NCBI RefSeq assembly: GCF_003363265.1
Contig: NZ_QRBF01000002.1
Location: forward strand, 145,826-209,825
Origin: Dyella psychrodurans
Lineage (GTDB): Bacteria > Pseudomonadota > Gammaproteobacteria > Xanthomonadales > Rhodanobacteraceae
Direction: 5' to 3'
Length of the DNA stretch: 64,000 bases
Shown here: piece by piece, positions 56,347 through 64,000 of the stretch
How positions within the stretch are numbered: position 1 is the stretch's first letter
Layout of the letters: each line of letters opens with the position of its first letter
The notes under the pieces: model-generated
Seen by the model: the letters and a program-made list of their open reading frames with translations, nothing else
Database searches by the model: none
What the model was told of the DNA's origin: nothing
Position numbers and translations under genes: made by a program

Positions 56347-56787
56347 TCATTTGCGGCAAATCGATGGCAGGTACTTGCCGGGGATGGAGCTGTGGTTGGC
56401 GCAGTCCCAATTGATGCTACCGGTTCCCAAGGTAGGTGAGAGCACAAGAGTCTGCTGTTGGATTGCCAGATTGGTCGCTGAGTTAGCAAATGCGACCGTG
56501 ATTTGGCCGCCACTGACATTGACTCCGGAAACATAGGTGCCGGTGATCGACGCCGCCGGGGGCAAGCCCGCCGACTGATTGGAGGTCGGGAATTGCCCAG
56601 TATTTGCGGCATAGTCCCATACGGCCGCTTTGGCGCCGTCAGCCAGGCTCACGCCTTCCGAGACCTGAGCCCGGATTAGGTAGTCCTGGTAGGCCGGGAT
56701 GGCAATGGCCGCGAGAATGGCAATGATCGCCACGACAATCATTAGCTCGATCAGCGTAAAGCCTCGACTTTGATTGTTTCGGTACAT
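56347..56787 (-). CDS. pilA: Type IVa major pilin 2
   Basis: A 146-residue prepilin with leader MYRNNQSRG, cleavage before FTLIELM, and an assembly helix nearly identical to that of pilin 1 (differences begin after VSEG). The head domain differs strongly, but ends with a similar disulfide loop (Cys in INWDCANH and the last Cys of YLPSICRK). A strong ribosome site (AGGGGA) and sigma-54-type promoter precede it. It is probably a second major pilin or alternative subunit. Which one dominates cannot be told from sequence. Confidence 0.94.
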   Translation of the reverse strand: MYRNNQSRGFTLIELMIVVAIIAILAAIAIPAYQDYLIRAQVSEGVSLADGAKAAVWDYAANTGQFPTSNQSAGLPPAASITGTYVSGVNVSGGQITVAFANSATNLAIQQQTLVLSPTLGTGSINWDCANHSSIPGKYLPSICRK

Positions 56788-56820
56788 GTGTGTGTCCCCT
56801 GGTGTACAGCCGAAGCTAGA

Positions 56821-56837
56821 TGCAGGCTTCGTACCAA
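56821..56837 (-). promoter_or_regulatory. Candidate sigma-54 promoter of pilin gene 2
   Basis: The minus strand reads TTGGTACGAAGCCTGCA, with GG-N10-GC spacing and TGGTACG...CTGCA elements. It differs from the consensus TGGCACG-N4-TTGCA at two positions and ends 34 bp before the start codon. Confidence 0.75.
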
Positions 56838-56965
56838 GGCTTTTATGTTTGCGGCCAAAGTTGTCTTGCGCTTGTCTTCGAGCGAGTGGGGGGCTTGGAA
56901 GTGTGATTCACGTCACCATTGGTCTGCCATGGGGCGCTCCAAAAAGGAAAGGTTGCCCCTTGGCG

Positions 56966-58762
56966 TCATGGGTTCTTTGTGGCATCGGCCTGCCAGGACT
57001 TCACAAGCTGATCAAATACTCTGCGCTGCTTAGCCTGATCTTCCGGGCCCAGAAGGGTAATAGCTGTGGCCTCTACCTGCTGGGCTTCCGCAATCTTTCC
57101 CTGCTGGACTAATGCGACAGCAAGGAAGATTTGAGGTTCGGCATTAAGACTGTCCAGAGCGATGGCGGCTCGTTCCGCACCTTCTGCATCGCTCGGGTGC
57201 CTTTCCAGGAGCTCTATCTGACCGACAGTGGTGAGGTAGGTCTGATGGGACTCTACGTTTAGATAGAGTTCTGGCATGTCCTTTATTTTTTGTAGGAAGA
57301 ACGAGGCGCGCTCCGGTTTGTTTTCGCGTACGGACAAAATGGCGGCGTTGAGCATGCAGCTCATGCACCGCTCTTTACTGTTGACAACCTCAGCGATGAG
57401 CTTCCATGCCGAAGCATCATCTCCTTCATTGAGGTACGTCTCGATCAGTTGATTCTTGGCAATAACGAAGTCGGGGCTCGTCTCTACGGCCCATTGCCAC
57501 AGTTTCAACTGGGTGGACCACAGTGGCACGGTTACGCGAATGGTGGCTATCGATATAACCGACCAAACCGCTACTACCAACATGCCGGTCAAAGCCAAGA
57601 TGCGGTGCGAGCGGGAAGGAATTTGAAGAAGTGCTGCCGGCAACCAGGCACACGCCACCGCCAGCCCCGTCATGGCGTAGCGTTCATGGTAGAAGCTCGT
57701 GTCAAAATTGATGCTGATGATGTGTAAAACCGGCAGCAGCGCAAAGGTGGTACACAGCACCAAGCCGGCGATATACAACCGACGCAGGGCAAAAAGGGTT
57801 GCAGCCAGCAGAATGGAGGCTGCACCAATATCCCGTAGGACAGTGGCTGCCCCGAAGCCCAGAAAGGGTTGCATGGGAACGGGATGCATCGGGCCCATTC
57901 CTACGGTCGGCCAGAAAAACATCTGCCAATAGCGCAGATAGAGAAAACTCGCTCCTTGCAAACGTGCCCAGATCGGCAACGGATGCGCGTTGCCAGTGGG
58001 GATGAGCGCACCAAGCGCCCAATGGCGCAAAGCCAGATATGCACCGCCCGCCAATAGGATGGCTAGGTAAGTTGGCCAGTTACGGACAAGTAGCGTGCGC
58101 AGCTGGGTCAGCTTGCTGGCATGTGGCTCGGGCTGGATAAACCAATCGAATATGGCGATGATGAAAGGGAATGCCAGCGCCGATTCCTTCGAGCAGGCAG
58201 CCAAAAAAAAGCAGATAGCAATGCTGACAGCCCTAGGTGTCGCATTTGCGATGCCAAGGTTGGCTACCCATCCCAACAGCATGAAGAGTGTAGCGGTAAG
58301 TTCAAACTGGCAGCCGATCCAGACAACGGGTTCGACGAGGAGCGGATGCAGCCCGTAGAGCAGCATCGGGACGACAATCATCCAGGGGTGCCTGTTGGAA
58401 GGAAAGACCCTGTCGCAAGTCAGCTTGGCCAGCATCCCCACCAGAAGCGTGTTGAACAGATGGATAAGTAGGGACACCAGATGCATCGGCTCTGGTTGCG
58501 CGTTGAACAGGCGCACCTCCAGGGTGAACAAGGCAACGCCAAGCGGGCGGAAGTAGTTGAACCAACCGTTGAATCCGCGGAACAAATATTGATGCCAGTC
58601 GCTGCCGTGGCGCAGCCAGGCCATTTTTTGGAAGTCGAGGATATCGTCGTAGACGAATTGCGCATGCGCCACCGGCCAATAGCTGATGGCAACAATCAGG
58701 GTTATCGTAATTGCGCAGAGAATGAAGGCCCACTTGCTGCGAAAAGCCGCGTTGAAAAACAT
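56966..58762 (-). CDS. Large GT-C-like membrane protein, paralogue 4
   Basis: A 598-residue protein upstream of the pilins. It has D39-D40 (FVYDDILDF), helix-rich membrane part, CSKES (the AKE-type motif) and HERYAMTGLAVA in place of EHRNYLPA, followed by a shorter tail (about 430-598) with helical repeats (AAILSVRENKPERASFFL, LNAEPQIFLAVALVQQGKIAEAQQ). It is the most divergent of the four. The 178-bp gap to pilin 2 holds the pilin promoter, so it is transcribed separately. An O-glycosyltransferase function is inferred. Confidence 0.68.
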   Translation of the reverse strand: MFFNAAFRSKWAFILCAITITLIVAISYWPVAHAQFVYDDILDFQKMAWLRHGSDWHQYLFRGFNGWFNYFRPLGVALFTLEVRLFNAQPEPMHLVSLLIHLFNTLLVGMLAKLTCDRVFPSNRHPWMIVVPMLLYGLHPLLVEPVVWIGCQFELTATLFMLLGWVANLGIANATPRAVSIAICFFLAACSKESALAFPFIIAIFDWFIQPEPHASKLTQLRTLLVRNWPTYLAILLAGGAYLALRHWALGALIPTGNAHPLPIWARLQGASFLYLRYWQMFFWPTVGMGPMHPVPMQPFLGFGAATVLRDIGAASILLAATLFALRRLYIAGLVLCTTFALLPVLHIISINFDTSFYHERYAMTGLAVACAWLPAALLQIPSRSHRILALTGMLVVAVWSVISIATIRVTVPLWSTQLKLWQWAVETSPDFVIAKNQLIETYLNEGDDASAWKLIAEVVNSKERCMSCMLNAAILSVRENKPERASFFLQKIKDMPELYLNVESHQTYLTTVGQIELLERHPSDAEGAERAAIALDSLNAEPQIFLAVALVQQGKIAEAQQVEATAITLLGPEDQAKQRRVFDQLVKSWQADATKNP

Positions 58763-58953
58763 TGGATGCCCGCCCTGGATTATCCGGCAAAGCTATCGCA
58801 CATGGTCGTTGTCCACAATGGCCGACTTTGGCTTTGTCGGTCGTGTTCGCATTACAGATGATCCATCGTTGCTTTCAGATAAGAGACATTGCTAAGGAAG
58901 CTTTGATTTTGCCTTGTGGTCGAAGCGAAGCCCTCATCGGTAGAGTGTGGAAG

Positions 58954-59258
58954 ATGCCCGAGCCGTTGACCTTGGCCACACAAGCCGAGAGTGGATTTGA
59001 GGTACATCACAAGCCCACGCGGCGGGACGTTTTTCTGGCCGAGATAGACAAGGTGGTGCTGTGGTCCGAGTTGTGCGCGGCGATCGAACCGTTCTATCCC
59101 AAGTTCGTGCCGAAGGAGGTCGTCGCCCTGTGGGCCTGGAACGCATGTTGCGCATTCACTTTCTTAAGCCGTGGCATGCGTTGAGCGATCCGGTGGTGGA
59201 GGAGGCGCTTTACGACTCGGCGTCGATGCGCCCGTGCAGAGCAAAAAACCAAGCATGA
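58954..59258 (+). pseudogene. Decayed IS5-family transposase remnant
   Basis: The first frame (58954 to about 59110) encodes an IS5-type amino terminus (HHKPTRRDVFLAEIDKV, LCAAIEPFYPK). After a frameshift near 59105 the next frame continues with GRRPVGLERMLRIHFLKPW and LSDPVVEEALYDSASMR, the expected following segment, then stops. The catalytic DDE core is absent. It is a dead fragment at the outer border of the pilin region and marks past insertion. Confidence 0.8.
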
Positions 59259-59798
59259 TTTTCGCTCCGCGATACGGAATGAAGTAGCGCGGCTCAGCTG
59301 CCCGGAGCCTGGGACATGAGAAGAGGGTTGCATGCACGGCAGAATGCGGCCAACGCCATCCGCGCTGGACTGACGTCGAAGGGGAAGTGATATGTCGCGT
59401 ACACGTAGATATCGCCATTGTCTGCGCGAATGGCCTAGTCCCAAAGCAGTATGGGCTTGTGTAAATGTCAGAGTATGTAACAGTTGGCTTGTTGGGCCAT
59501 GCGATGCCACTTCATCGACACGCCCGCCACACGATCGGCCTTGATGACATCAATTTCATGATGAATTTGCGTGATCGCCGAGGCTGCGCGACGGTCCTTG
59601 AAAGTTGTACATGCCATCGGGATCGTGGCTGCTGTCACAGTATCATTCATAGACGAACCAGGGATTCCTGTAAGCGTTTTCGCGTCGGGTAATTTACAAG
59701 GCCGTACGAAGCGTGCGTAGAGTGGCTTCATTCAAATGGTCGAAAATCGGGCGCCGTTCCGATCTTTGTCACTGTAGCTCTTAATTCGAGGAGATGGC
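59259..59798. other. Non-coding stretch between IS remnant and S9 peptidase
   Basis: This 540-bp region has no gene I can support. An 87-residue minus-strand frame (59468-59731) has no recognisable family and no good ribosome site. The last 30 bp carry the GAGGAG ribosome site of the peptidase. The region may be eroded mobile-element sequence. Confidence 0.5.
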
Positions 59799-61928
59799 AT
59801 GAAACTCATGTTTGCATCATTGCTGCTTGCAACGGCTGGTATTGCCACGGCGGCGAGTGCTTCCGGCGGTACGTTGATGCAGAGCAGCTCGCCTCATCCA
59901 TTCGATGTCAGCGATCTGGTGATGCTGGAACGCGTGAGCGACCCGCAACTGTCGGCGGATGGGCATTACGCGGTTTTCAGCGTTCGCAGCACCGACTACG
60001 CTGCAAACAAGGGTGTAAACTCGCTCTATGTACAGGATCTTGGCTCTTCGGGCAGCCAGCCAGTCCGACTGAGCGTCACGGGAGCATCCTCGCCTCGCTG
60101 GTCGTCCGATGGACGCAGCCTTTATTACTTGGCGCCGTCCAATGGTGTCGGTCAATTGTGGCGATTGGATTTTTCCGCCGGCAAACATGGCCTTGATTTG
60201 ACCGCTGGCGCTGCATCGGTCCAGGTCAGCCACGGATCACTGGATATCGACAGCTACAAGCTGTCGCCCGATGGTAAGAGCGTCTTGCTGTCGTACGCGG
60301 TCTTTACCGATTGCAACGACCTTGCCTGCACCAAGGAGCGCCTCGATGGTCGTGCCAAGGACAAATCCTCGGGAACGGTTTATCAGAAATTGTTCGTGCG
60401 GCATTGGGACACCTGGTCGGACGGTCGTCGCAGCCAGATCTACATCGCCCATTTCAATGCCGACGGCACCTTGCCGATCGAGCCGACATTGTTGATCCGC
60501 GGCATCGATGGCGATGTTCCCAGCAAGCCATTCGGCGACGAAAGCGAGTTCGCGTTCTCGCCGGACGGCAGCACGGTTTATTTCGACGTGCGTATCGCCG
60601 GCAACAGCGAACCCTGGTCCACGAATTTCGATATCTACAAAGTACCGGTCGACGGTTCCTCGGCTCCGCAGAACCTCACGGCCGACAACCACGCCTGGGA
60701 CGCCTATCCCGTGCCTTCGCCGGATGGCAAGACGCTTTATTACCTGGCCATGAAAACGCCGGGCTTCGAAGCCGATCGCTTCGGCATCATGGCGCTGGAC
60801 CTTGCCACCGGTGCCAAGCATGAAGTGGATCCCTCCTGGGATCGCTCTGCCGGCAGCATGCAAATCAGCGCTGACGGCAAGACCTTGTACGTCACGGCCG
60901 ATGATGAAGGGCAGCATCCCCTGTTTGCCGTGGATGTGGCCAGCGGCAAGGTCGACAAGCTGGTGGGTGACGGTTCGGTGGCCGCCTATTCAATGGCTGG
61001 GAAACGGATACTGCTTGCGCGCGACGATCTCAAGCGGCCGTCCGACCTTTATACAGTGTCTGACAACGGTCACGATCTGAAGCAGGTGACGCACTTCAAC
61101 GCCGAGCGCCTCAAGAATGCGCGGATGGGCGATGTCCAGTTCTTCACCTTCAAGGGCTGGAACAGCGAAACCGTGCAGGGCTACGTGGTCAAGCCGGTGG
61201 GTTACAAGTCCGGTCAAAAGTATCCGGTGGCTTTCATCATCCATGGCGGTCCGCAGGGTGCGATGAACAACGATTGGAGTTATCGCTGGAATCCACAGAC
61301 GTACGCGGGGCAGGGTTTTGCGGTCGTTACCATCAACTTTCACGGCTCCACCGGTTATGGGCAGGCCTTTACCGATTCCATCTCGGGTGATTGGGGCGGC
61401 AAGCCCCTGGAAGACCTGAAGCTTGGTTGGCAGGCGGCGCTCGACAAGTATCATTTCCTCGACGGCGATCGCGCTTGCGCACTAGGCGCCAGCTACGGCG
61501 GTTACATGACGTACTGGATCGCCGGCGCGTGGAACAAGCCGTGGAAGTGCCTGGTCGACCACGACGGTGTTTTCGATGCGCGCATGATGTACTACGCCAC
61601 GGATGAACTCTGGTTCGAAGAGCGCGAGAACGGCGGCCCGCAGTTCGATGCGCCGGAGAACTACGAGAAGTTCAATCCCATCAATCATGTCAAGGATTGG
61701 CGCGTGCCGATGCTGGTGGTGCATTCGGGCGATGACTTCCGAATTCCGATCACGCAGGGTCTGGGTGCGTTCACGGCGCTACAGCGTCAGGGTATTCCCA
61801 GCGAGTTCCTGACCTTCCCGGATGAAAATCACTGGGTGCTCAAGCCGCAGAACAGCGTGCTTTGGCACGAAACGGTGAATGCGTGGTTGAAGAAGTGGAC
61901 GGCCAAGGGCGCATCGTCGAGCCAGTAA
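59799..61928 (+). CDS. S9 family prolyl oligopeptidase (dipeptidyl aminopeptidase / acylaminoacyl peptidase type)
   Basis: A 709-residue exported serine peptidase with a signal peptide ending near ATAASA (about residue 21). An amino-terminal beta-propeller follows (about 40-420), with repeated SPDGK/SADGK blades. The carboxy-terminal alpha/beta hydrolase has nucleophile S565 in GASYGGYM, D646 in HSGDDFRIP and H678 in DENHWVLKP. It degrades peptides in the periplasm or outside the cell. The ribosome site GAGGAG is 6 bases upstream. A terminator follows. No link with the pilin island is evident. Confidence 0.94.
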   Translation: MKLMFASLLLATAGIATAASASGGTLMQSSSPHPFDVSDLVMLERVSDPQLSADGHYAVFSVRSTDYAANKGVNSLYVQDLGSSGSQPVRLSVTGASSPRWSSDGRSLYYLAPSNGVGQLWRLDFSAGKHGLDLTAGAASVQVSHGSLDIDSYKLSPDGKSVLLSYAVFTDCNDLACTKERLDGRAKDKSSGTVYQKLFVRHWDTWSDGRRSQIYIAHFNADGTLPIEPTLLIRGIDGDVPSKPFGDESEFAFSPDGSTVYFDVRIAGNSEPWSTNFDIYKVPVDGSSAPQNLTADNHAWDAYPVPSPDGKTLYYLAMKTPGFEADRFGIMALDLATGAKHEVDPSWDRSAGSMQISADGKTLYVTADDEGQHPLFAVDVASGKVDKLVGDGSVAAYSMAGKRILLARDDLKRPSDLYTVSDNGHDLKQVTHFNAERLKNARMGDVQFFTFKGWNSETVQGYVVKPVGYKSGQKYPVAFIIHGGPQGAMNNDWSYRWNPQTYAGQGFAVVTINFHGSTGYGQAFTDSISGDWGGKPLEDLKLGWQAALDKYHFLDGDRACALGASYGGYMTYWIAGAWNKPWKCLVDHDGVFDARMMYYATDELWFEERENGGPQFDAPENYEKFNPINHVKDWRVPMLVVHSGDDFRIPITQGLGAFTALQRQGIPSEFLTFPDENHWVLKPQNSVLWHETVNAWLKKWTAKGASSSQ

Positions 61929-61986
61929 GGCTTTGAGTATCGTTGCCATGGCCGGCGCGACGGAAACGCCGGTCGCGCAATAAACG

Positions 61987-62032
61987 AAAGAGGCGATGCT
62001 CGCAATGACCGGGCATCGCCTCTTTGCTTTTT
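61987..62032. terminator. Bidirectional intrinsic terminator
   Basis: A 13-bp perfect stem, AAAGAGGCGATGC (61987-61999) with its complement (62013-62025), is followed by GCTTTTTAG. It lies between the convergent S9 peptidase and corA genes and can serve both. Confidence 0.9.
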
Positions 62033-62044
62033 AGTGGTGAGCGG

Positions 62045-63070
62045 CTAAAACCATTTGGCTCGTTTGAGTGCCAGATAAATGGCGCTTACAAGACAGGCGA
62101 CGACGCCGATGATGGTGGGATACGCCCAGGGTTTCGCAAGCTCCGGCATATGCGTGAAATTCATGCCGTACCAGCTGGTGATCAGTGTCGGCGCTGCCAG
62201 CATGGCGGCCCAGCCGGCGAGCTTTTTCATCACTTCGTTCTGCCCGAACGTTACAAGCGAAAGATTGACATTGATTGCTGCCGTGAGCATCTCGCGCATG
62301 GCGCCGATGGATTCGTTGACACGAAATACGTGGTCGTAGACATCGCGGAAGTAAGCGCGAAGTTCCTTGGGTACAAATTCCGGATGCAGGCGCGCGAGTT
62401 GGTTGATGACATCCTGCATCGGCGCCACGGCGAGGCGGAGTGTCATCAGGTCGCGCTGCATGTCGTACAGACGGCGCACCGTGTCGCGGTTGAACGTATC
62501 GGAGAAAATGTCCTGCTCGAGTTCCTGTAGCTCCTGGCGGAAGTCCCGCACGATGGGCATGAGGTTGCCGACGATAAAGTCGAGTACTCCGTACAGCGCA
62601 TAGGCTGGGCCGTGGGCCAGGAGTTCCGGAGACATTTCGCAGGCGCGCCGTGCTGGCGTGTAAGACAAAGACGCGCCGTGGCGTACCGTGATCAGATAGC
62701 GCTTACCCAGGAAGATGTGCGTTTCGCCGAACGCGATGTGGCCACTTACAAGTTGTGCGGTTTGCACCACAATGAAAAGCGAGTCGCCGTAAGTCTCCAC
62801 CTTGGTGCGCTGATGAGCATGCTGGGCATCTTCCACGGCCAAATCATGCAGACAAAACTCTTCCTGGAGTTTCGCGAGAAGCGGCTCGTCGGGCTCATGC
62901 AGGCCCACCCATACGAACGTATCGGGTTTTTCGAGCACGTCGCTGATTTGATCTATGTTGATATCTCTCAGCCGCGTGCCATCGTTTCGATAGGCTACGC
63001 AATTGACGACCATCGGGCCTTCGATCGTCTGATCGCCGAGAGGCGGGCGGTCGGTCGTATGCATGTGCAT
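62045..63070 (-). CDS. corA: Magnesium/cobalt transporter CorA
   Basis: An inner-membrane Mg2+ channel of up to 341 residues. A large cytoplasmic amino-terminal domain is followed by two carboxy-terminal helices, the first ending in the selectivity signature YGMNF. The end KRAKWF is typical. A start at MVVNCVAYR (63013), which has GAAGG just upstream, is nearly as likely as the longest ATG used here. Confidence 0.94.
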   Translation of the reverse strand: MHMHTTDRPPLGDQTIEGPMVVNCVAYRNDGTRLRDINIDQISDVLEKPDTFVWVGLHEPDEPLLAKLQEEFCLHDLAVEDAQHAHQRTKVETYGDSLFIVVQTAQLVSGHIAFGETHIFLGKRYLITVRHGASLSYTPARRACEMSPELLAHGPAYALYGVLDFIVGNLMPIVRDFRQELQELEQDIFSDTFNRDTVRRLYDMQRDLMTLRLAVAPMQDVINQLARLHPEFVPKELRAYFRDVYDHVFRVNESIGAMREMLTAAINVNLSLVTFGQNEVMKKLAGWAAMLAAPTLITSWYGMNFTHMPELAKPWAYPTIIGVVACLVSAIYLALKRAKWF

Positions 63071-63135
63071 GCAGTGATGATGCTCCGCGTTGGCGGTGGA
63101 GGCAATCTTGCGCTGGCCAATTCACCGTAATGAGA

Positions 63136-64000
63136 TCACTGGATCTGCTTGTGTTGTCGAAATGTCCACGCCAGGGCCAGCCAGCATGGCAGTGCAAACA
63201 AAACCCAGGGTTGGTTCTGTTGAACTACGCCAGGCAATAGGTGAAATAACAGGGCAACCAACAACGCGATAAGTTGCAGCATCACCGTTGCGTTCGCGAG
63301 GCGCGACGCAGCGAGATTCCGTCGCGATCGCCACAACGCGCGTATCAGCACGAAAGCCAACGGATTGAAGAGCAACAAATTGGCGTTTGCCCACGCGGAG
63401 TGATGCTCGGTCAAGGTCCAGAGGGTCAGCATCAGCAAACCTGCAACACCGGCAAACACCAGGAAAACGCTGCCGAGCGTGGCATAGGCGAAGCGCGCAC
63501 GACGCCAGGTAAGCACCAGAGCGACGGCGACTAGAAGTCCTGCAATGCCAAGTGGGACGCGCAAATCAGGTGGTGCTGCAGGCGGTACATCCAGGCGATT
63601 GGGCGAAAGCAGGTCTTCGCTTTGCACCAACGGCATGGTGCCGCCGTGGCCATTGGATACCGTAGCGGCGCGGATGTTTTTCTGCAGTTCTTCCGGCAGA
63701 AAACTTTCCTGCCAGGCGTTGAGCGGATGATCGGCGTAGGGGCCGAGGCCGAGGTCGAGGATGAGCATCAGCCATGGCTGTGCGCTCATCAGGCGAATCG
63801 TCTGCTGGCGGTAGGTCATGCCACCTGGCATGGTGGTGAGGCGGGCCTTGATGACGCCGCCCAGTGCACGGTCCAGCGCGTCGCGCACGCGAGTGGTGCA
63901 GTTGTCGATGTAGTAGTCGTAGTTGTAGCCGACGTTTTCGGGACGCAGGTTCCAGAACAGAAAGTCGCGCAGGGCGGCGGCTTGTTGCGGCGTGAGTGCC
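63136..64000 (-). CDS. DUF4105 / Lnb-type membrane protein, 3' part
   Basis: The carboxy-terminal part (about 288 residues) of a protein whose start is beyond the window. Reading on from the end, the frame gives FLFWNLRPENVGYNYDYYIDNCTTRVRDALD; I note only its key residues, the DYY-x-DNCTTR motif with the catalytic-type cysteine, which defines DUF4105, now linked to lipoprotein N-acylation (Lnb). After the soluble domain there are about five membrane helices. It probably acts at the outer face of the inner membrane. Confidence 0.85.
   Translation of the reverse strand, partial: ALTPQQAAALRDFLFWNLRPENVGYNYDYYIDNCTTRVRDALDRALGGVIKARLTTMPGGMTYRQQTIRLMSAQPWLMLILDLGLGPYADHPLNAWQESFLPEELQKNIRAATVSNGHGGTMPLVQSEDLLSPNRLDVPPAAPPDLRVPLGIAGLLVAVALVLTWRRARFAYATLGSVFLVFAGVAGLLMLTLWTLTEHHSAWANANLLLFNPLAFVLIRALWRSRRNLAASRLANATVMLQLIALLVALLFHLLPGVVQQNQPWVLFALPCWLALAWTFRQHKQIQ

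Noticed and set aside
59468-59731. An 87-residue minus-strand frame in the gap after the IS remnant
   Set aside because: No ribosome site, no recognisable family and no neighbour context; I left it as part of the non-coding region.

Overview
The window looks like a gammaproteobacterial chromosome of the Xanthomonadales, most likely the Rhodanobacteraceae (Dyella/Frateuria/Rhodanobacter-like). The reasons are the GC-rich sequence, a TonB-dependent receptor of the Xanthomonas/Caulobacter carbohydrate class, operators matching the xanthomonad xyl-box (TGGTAGCGCTAACA), and a pilB-pilC-pilD-coaE block. The genus is an inference. No rRNA, tRNA or CRISPR array was seen.

Left part (1-27768): a nearly complete glucuronoxylan utilisation locus. 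One minus-strand unit carries a TonB-dependent receptor, a GPH-family transporter, a GH43 enzyme and an aldose 1-epimerase. Divergent from it, a plus-strand unit carries a hexuronate transporter, a GH10 xylanase and glucuronate isomerase (uxaC). A tight minus-strand operon follows: GH67 alpha-glucuronidase, SGNH acetylesterase, mannonate dehydratase, GH3 beta-xylosidase, KDG kinase and fructuronate reductase. Next come a LacI-type regulator (XylR-like) and a xylB-xylA-xylE operon. Together these import xylo-oligosaccharides, trim them to xylose and glucuronate, and feed the pentose phosphate and Entner-Doudoroff routes. Four operator-like boxes tie the units to one regulator. KDPG aldolase is not in the window.

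Middle (28121-35959): housekeeping genes (TVP38-type membrane protein, nucleoside deaminase, glnS, coaE), then type IV pilus genes pilD, pilC and pilB. The major pilin gene is not beside them.

Right-centre (36219-58762): a 22-kb glycan island sits between pilB and two tandem pilin genes. It has a polyprenyl-phosphate glycosyltransferase-like gene, three further glycosyltransferases, an internally deleted epimerase, a flippase and an operon for a CDP-linked sugar that is predicted to be C-methylated, 4-aminated, N-acylated and O-methylated. It also has four paralogous large membrane proteins with a GT-C/TMTC-like amino-terminal half and a repeat-like soluble tail; these flank the two pilins, each of which has a candidate sigma-54 promoter. 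I read the island as a pilin and/or surface glycosylation system. This is the most interesting part of the window.

Right end (58763-64000): a decayed IS5-type transposase remnant, a secreted S9 prolyl oligopeptidase, a strong bidirectional terminator, CorA, and the 3' part of a DUF4105 (Lnb-type) membrane protein cut by the window edge.
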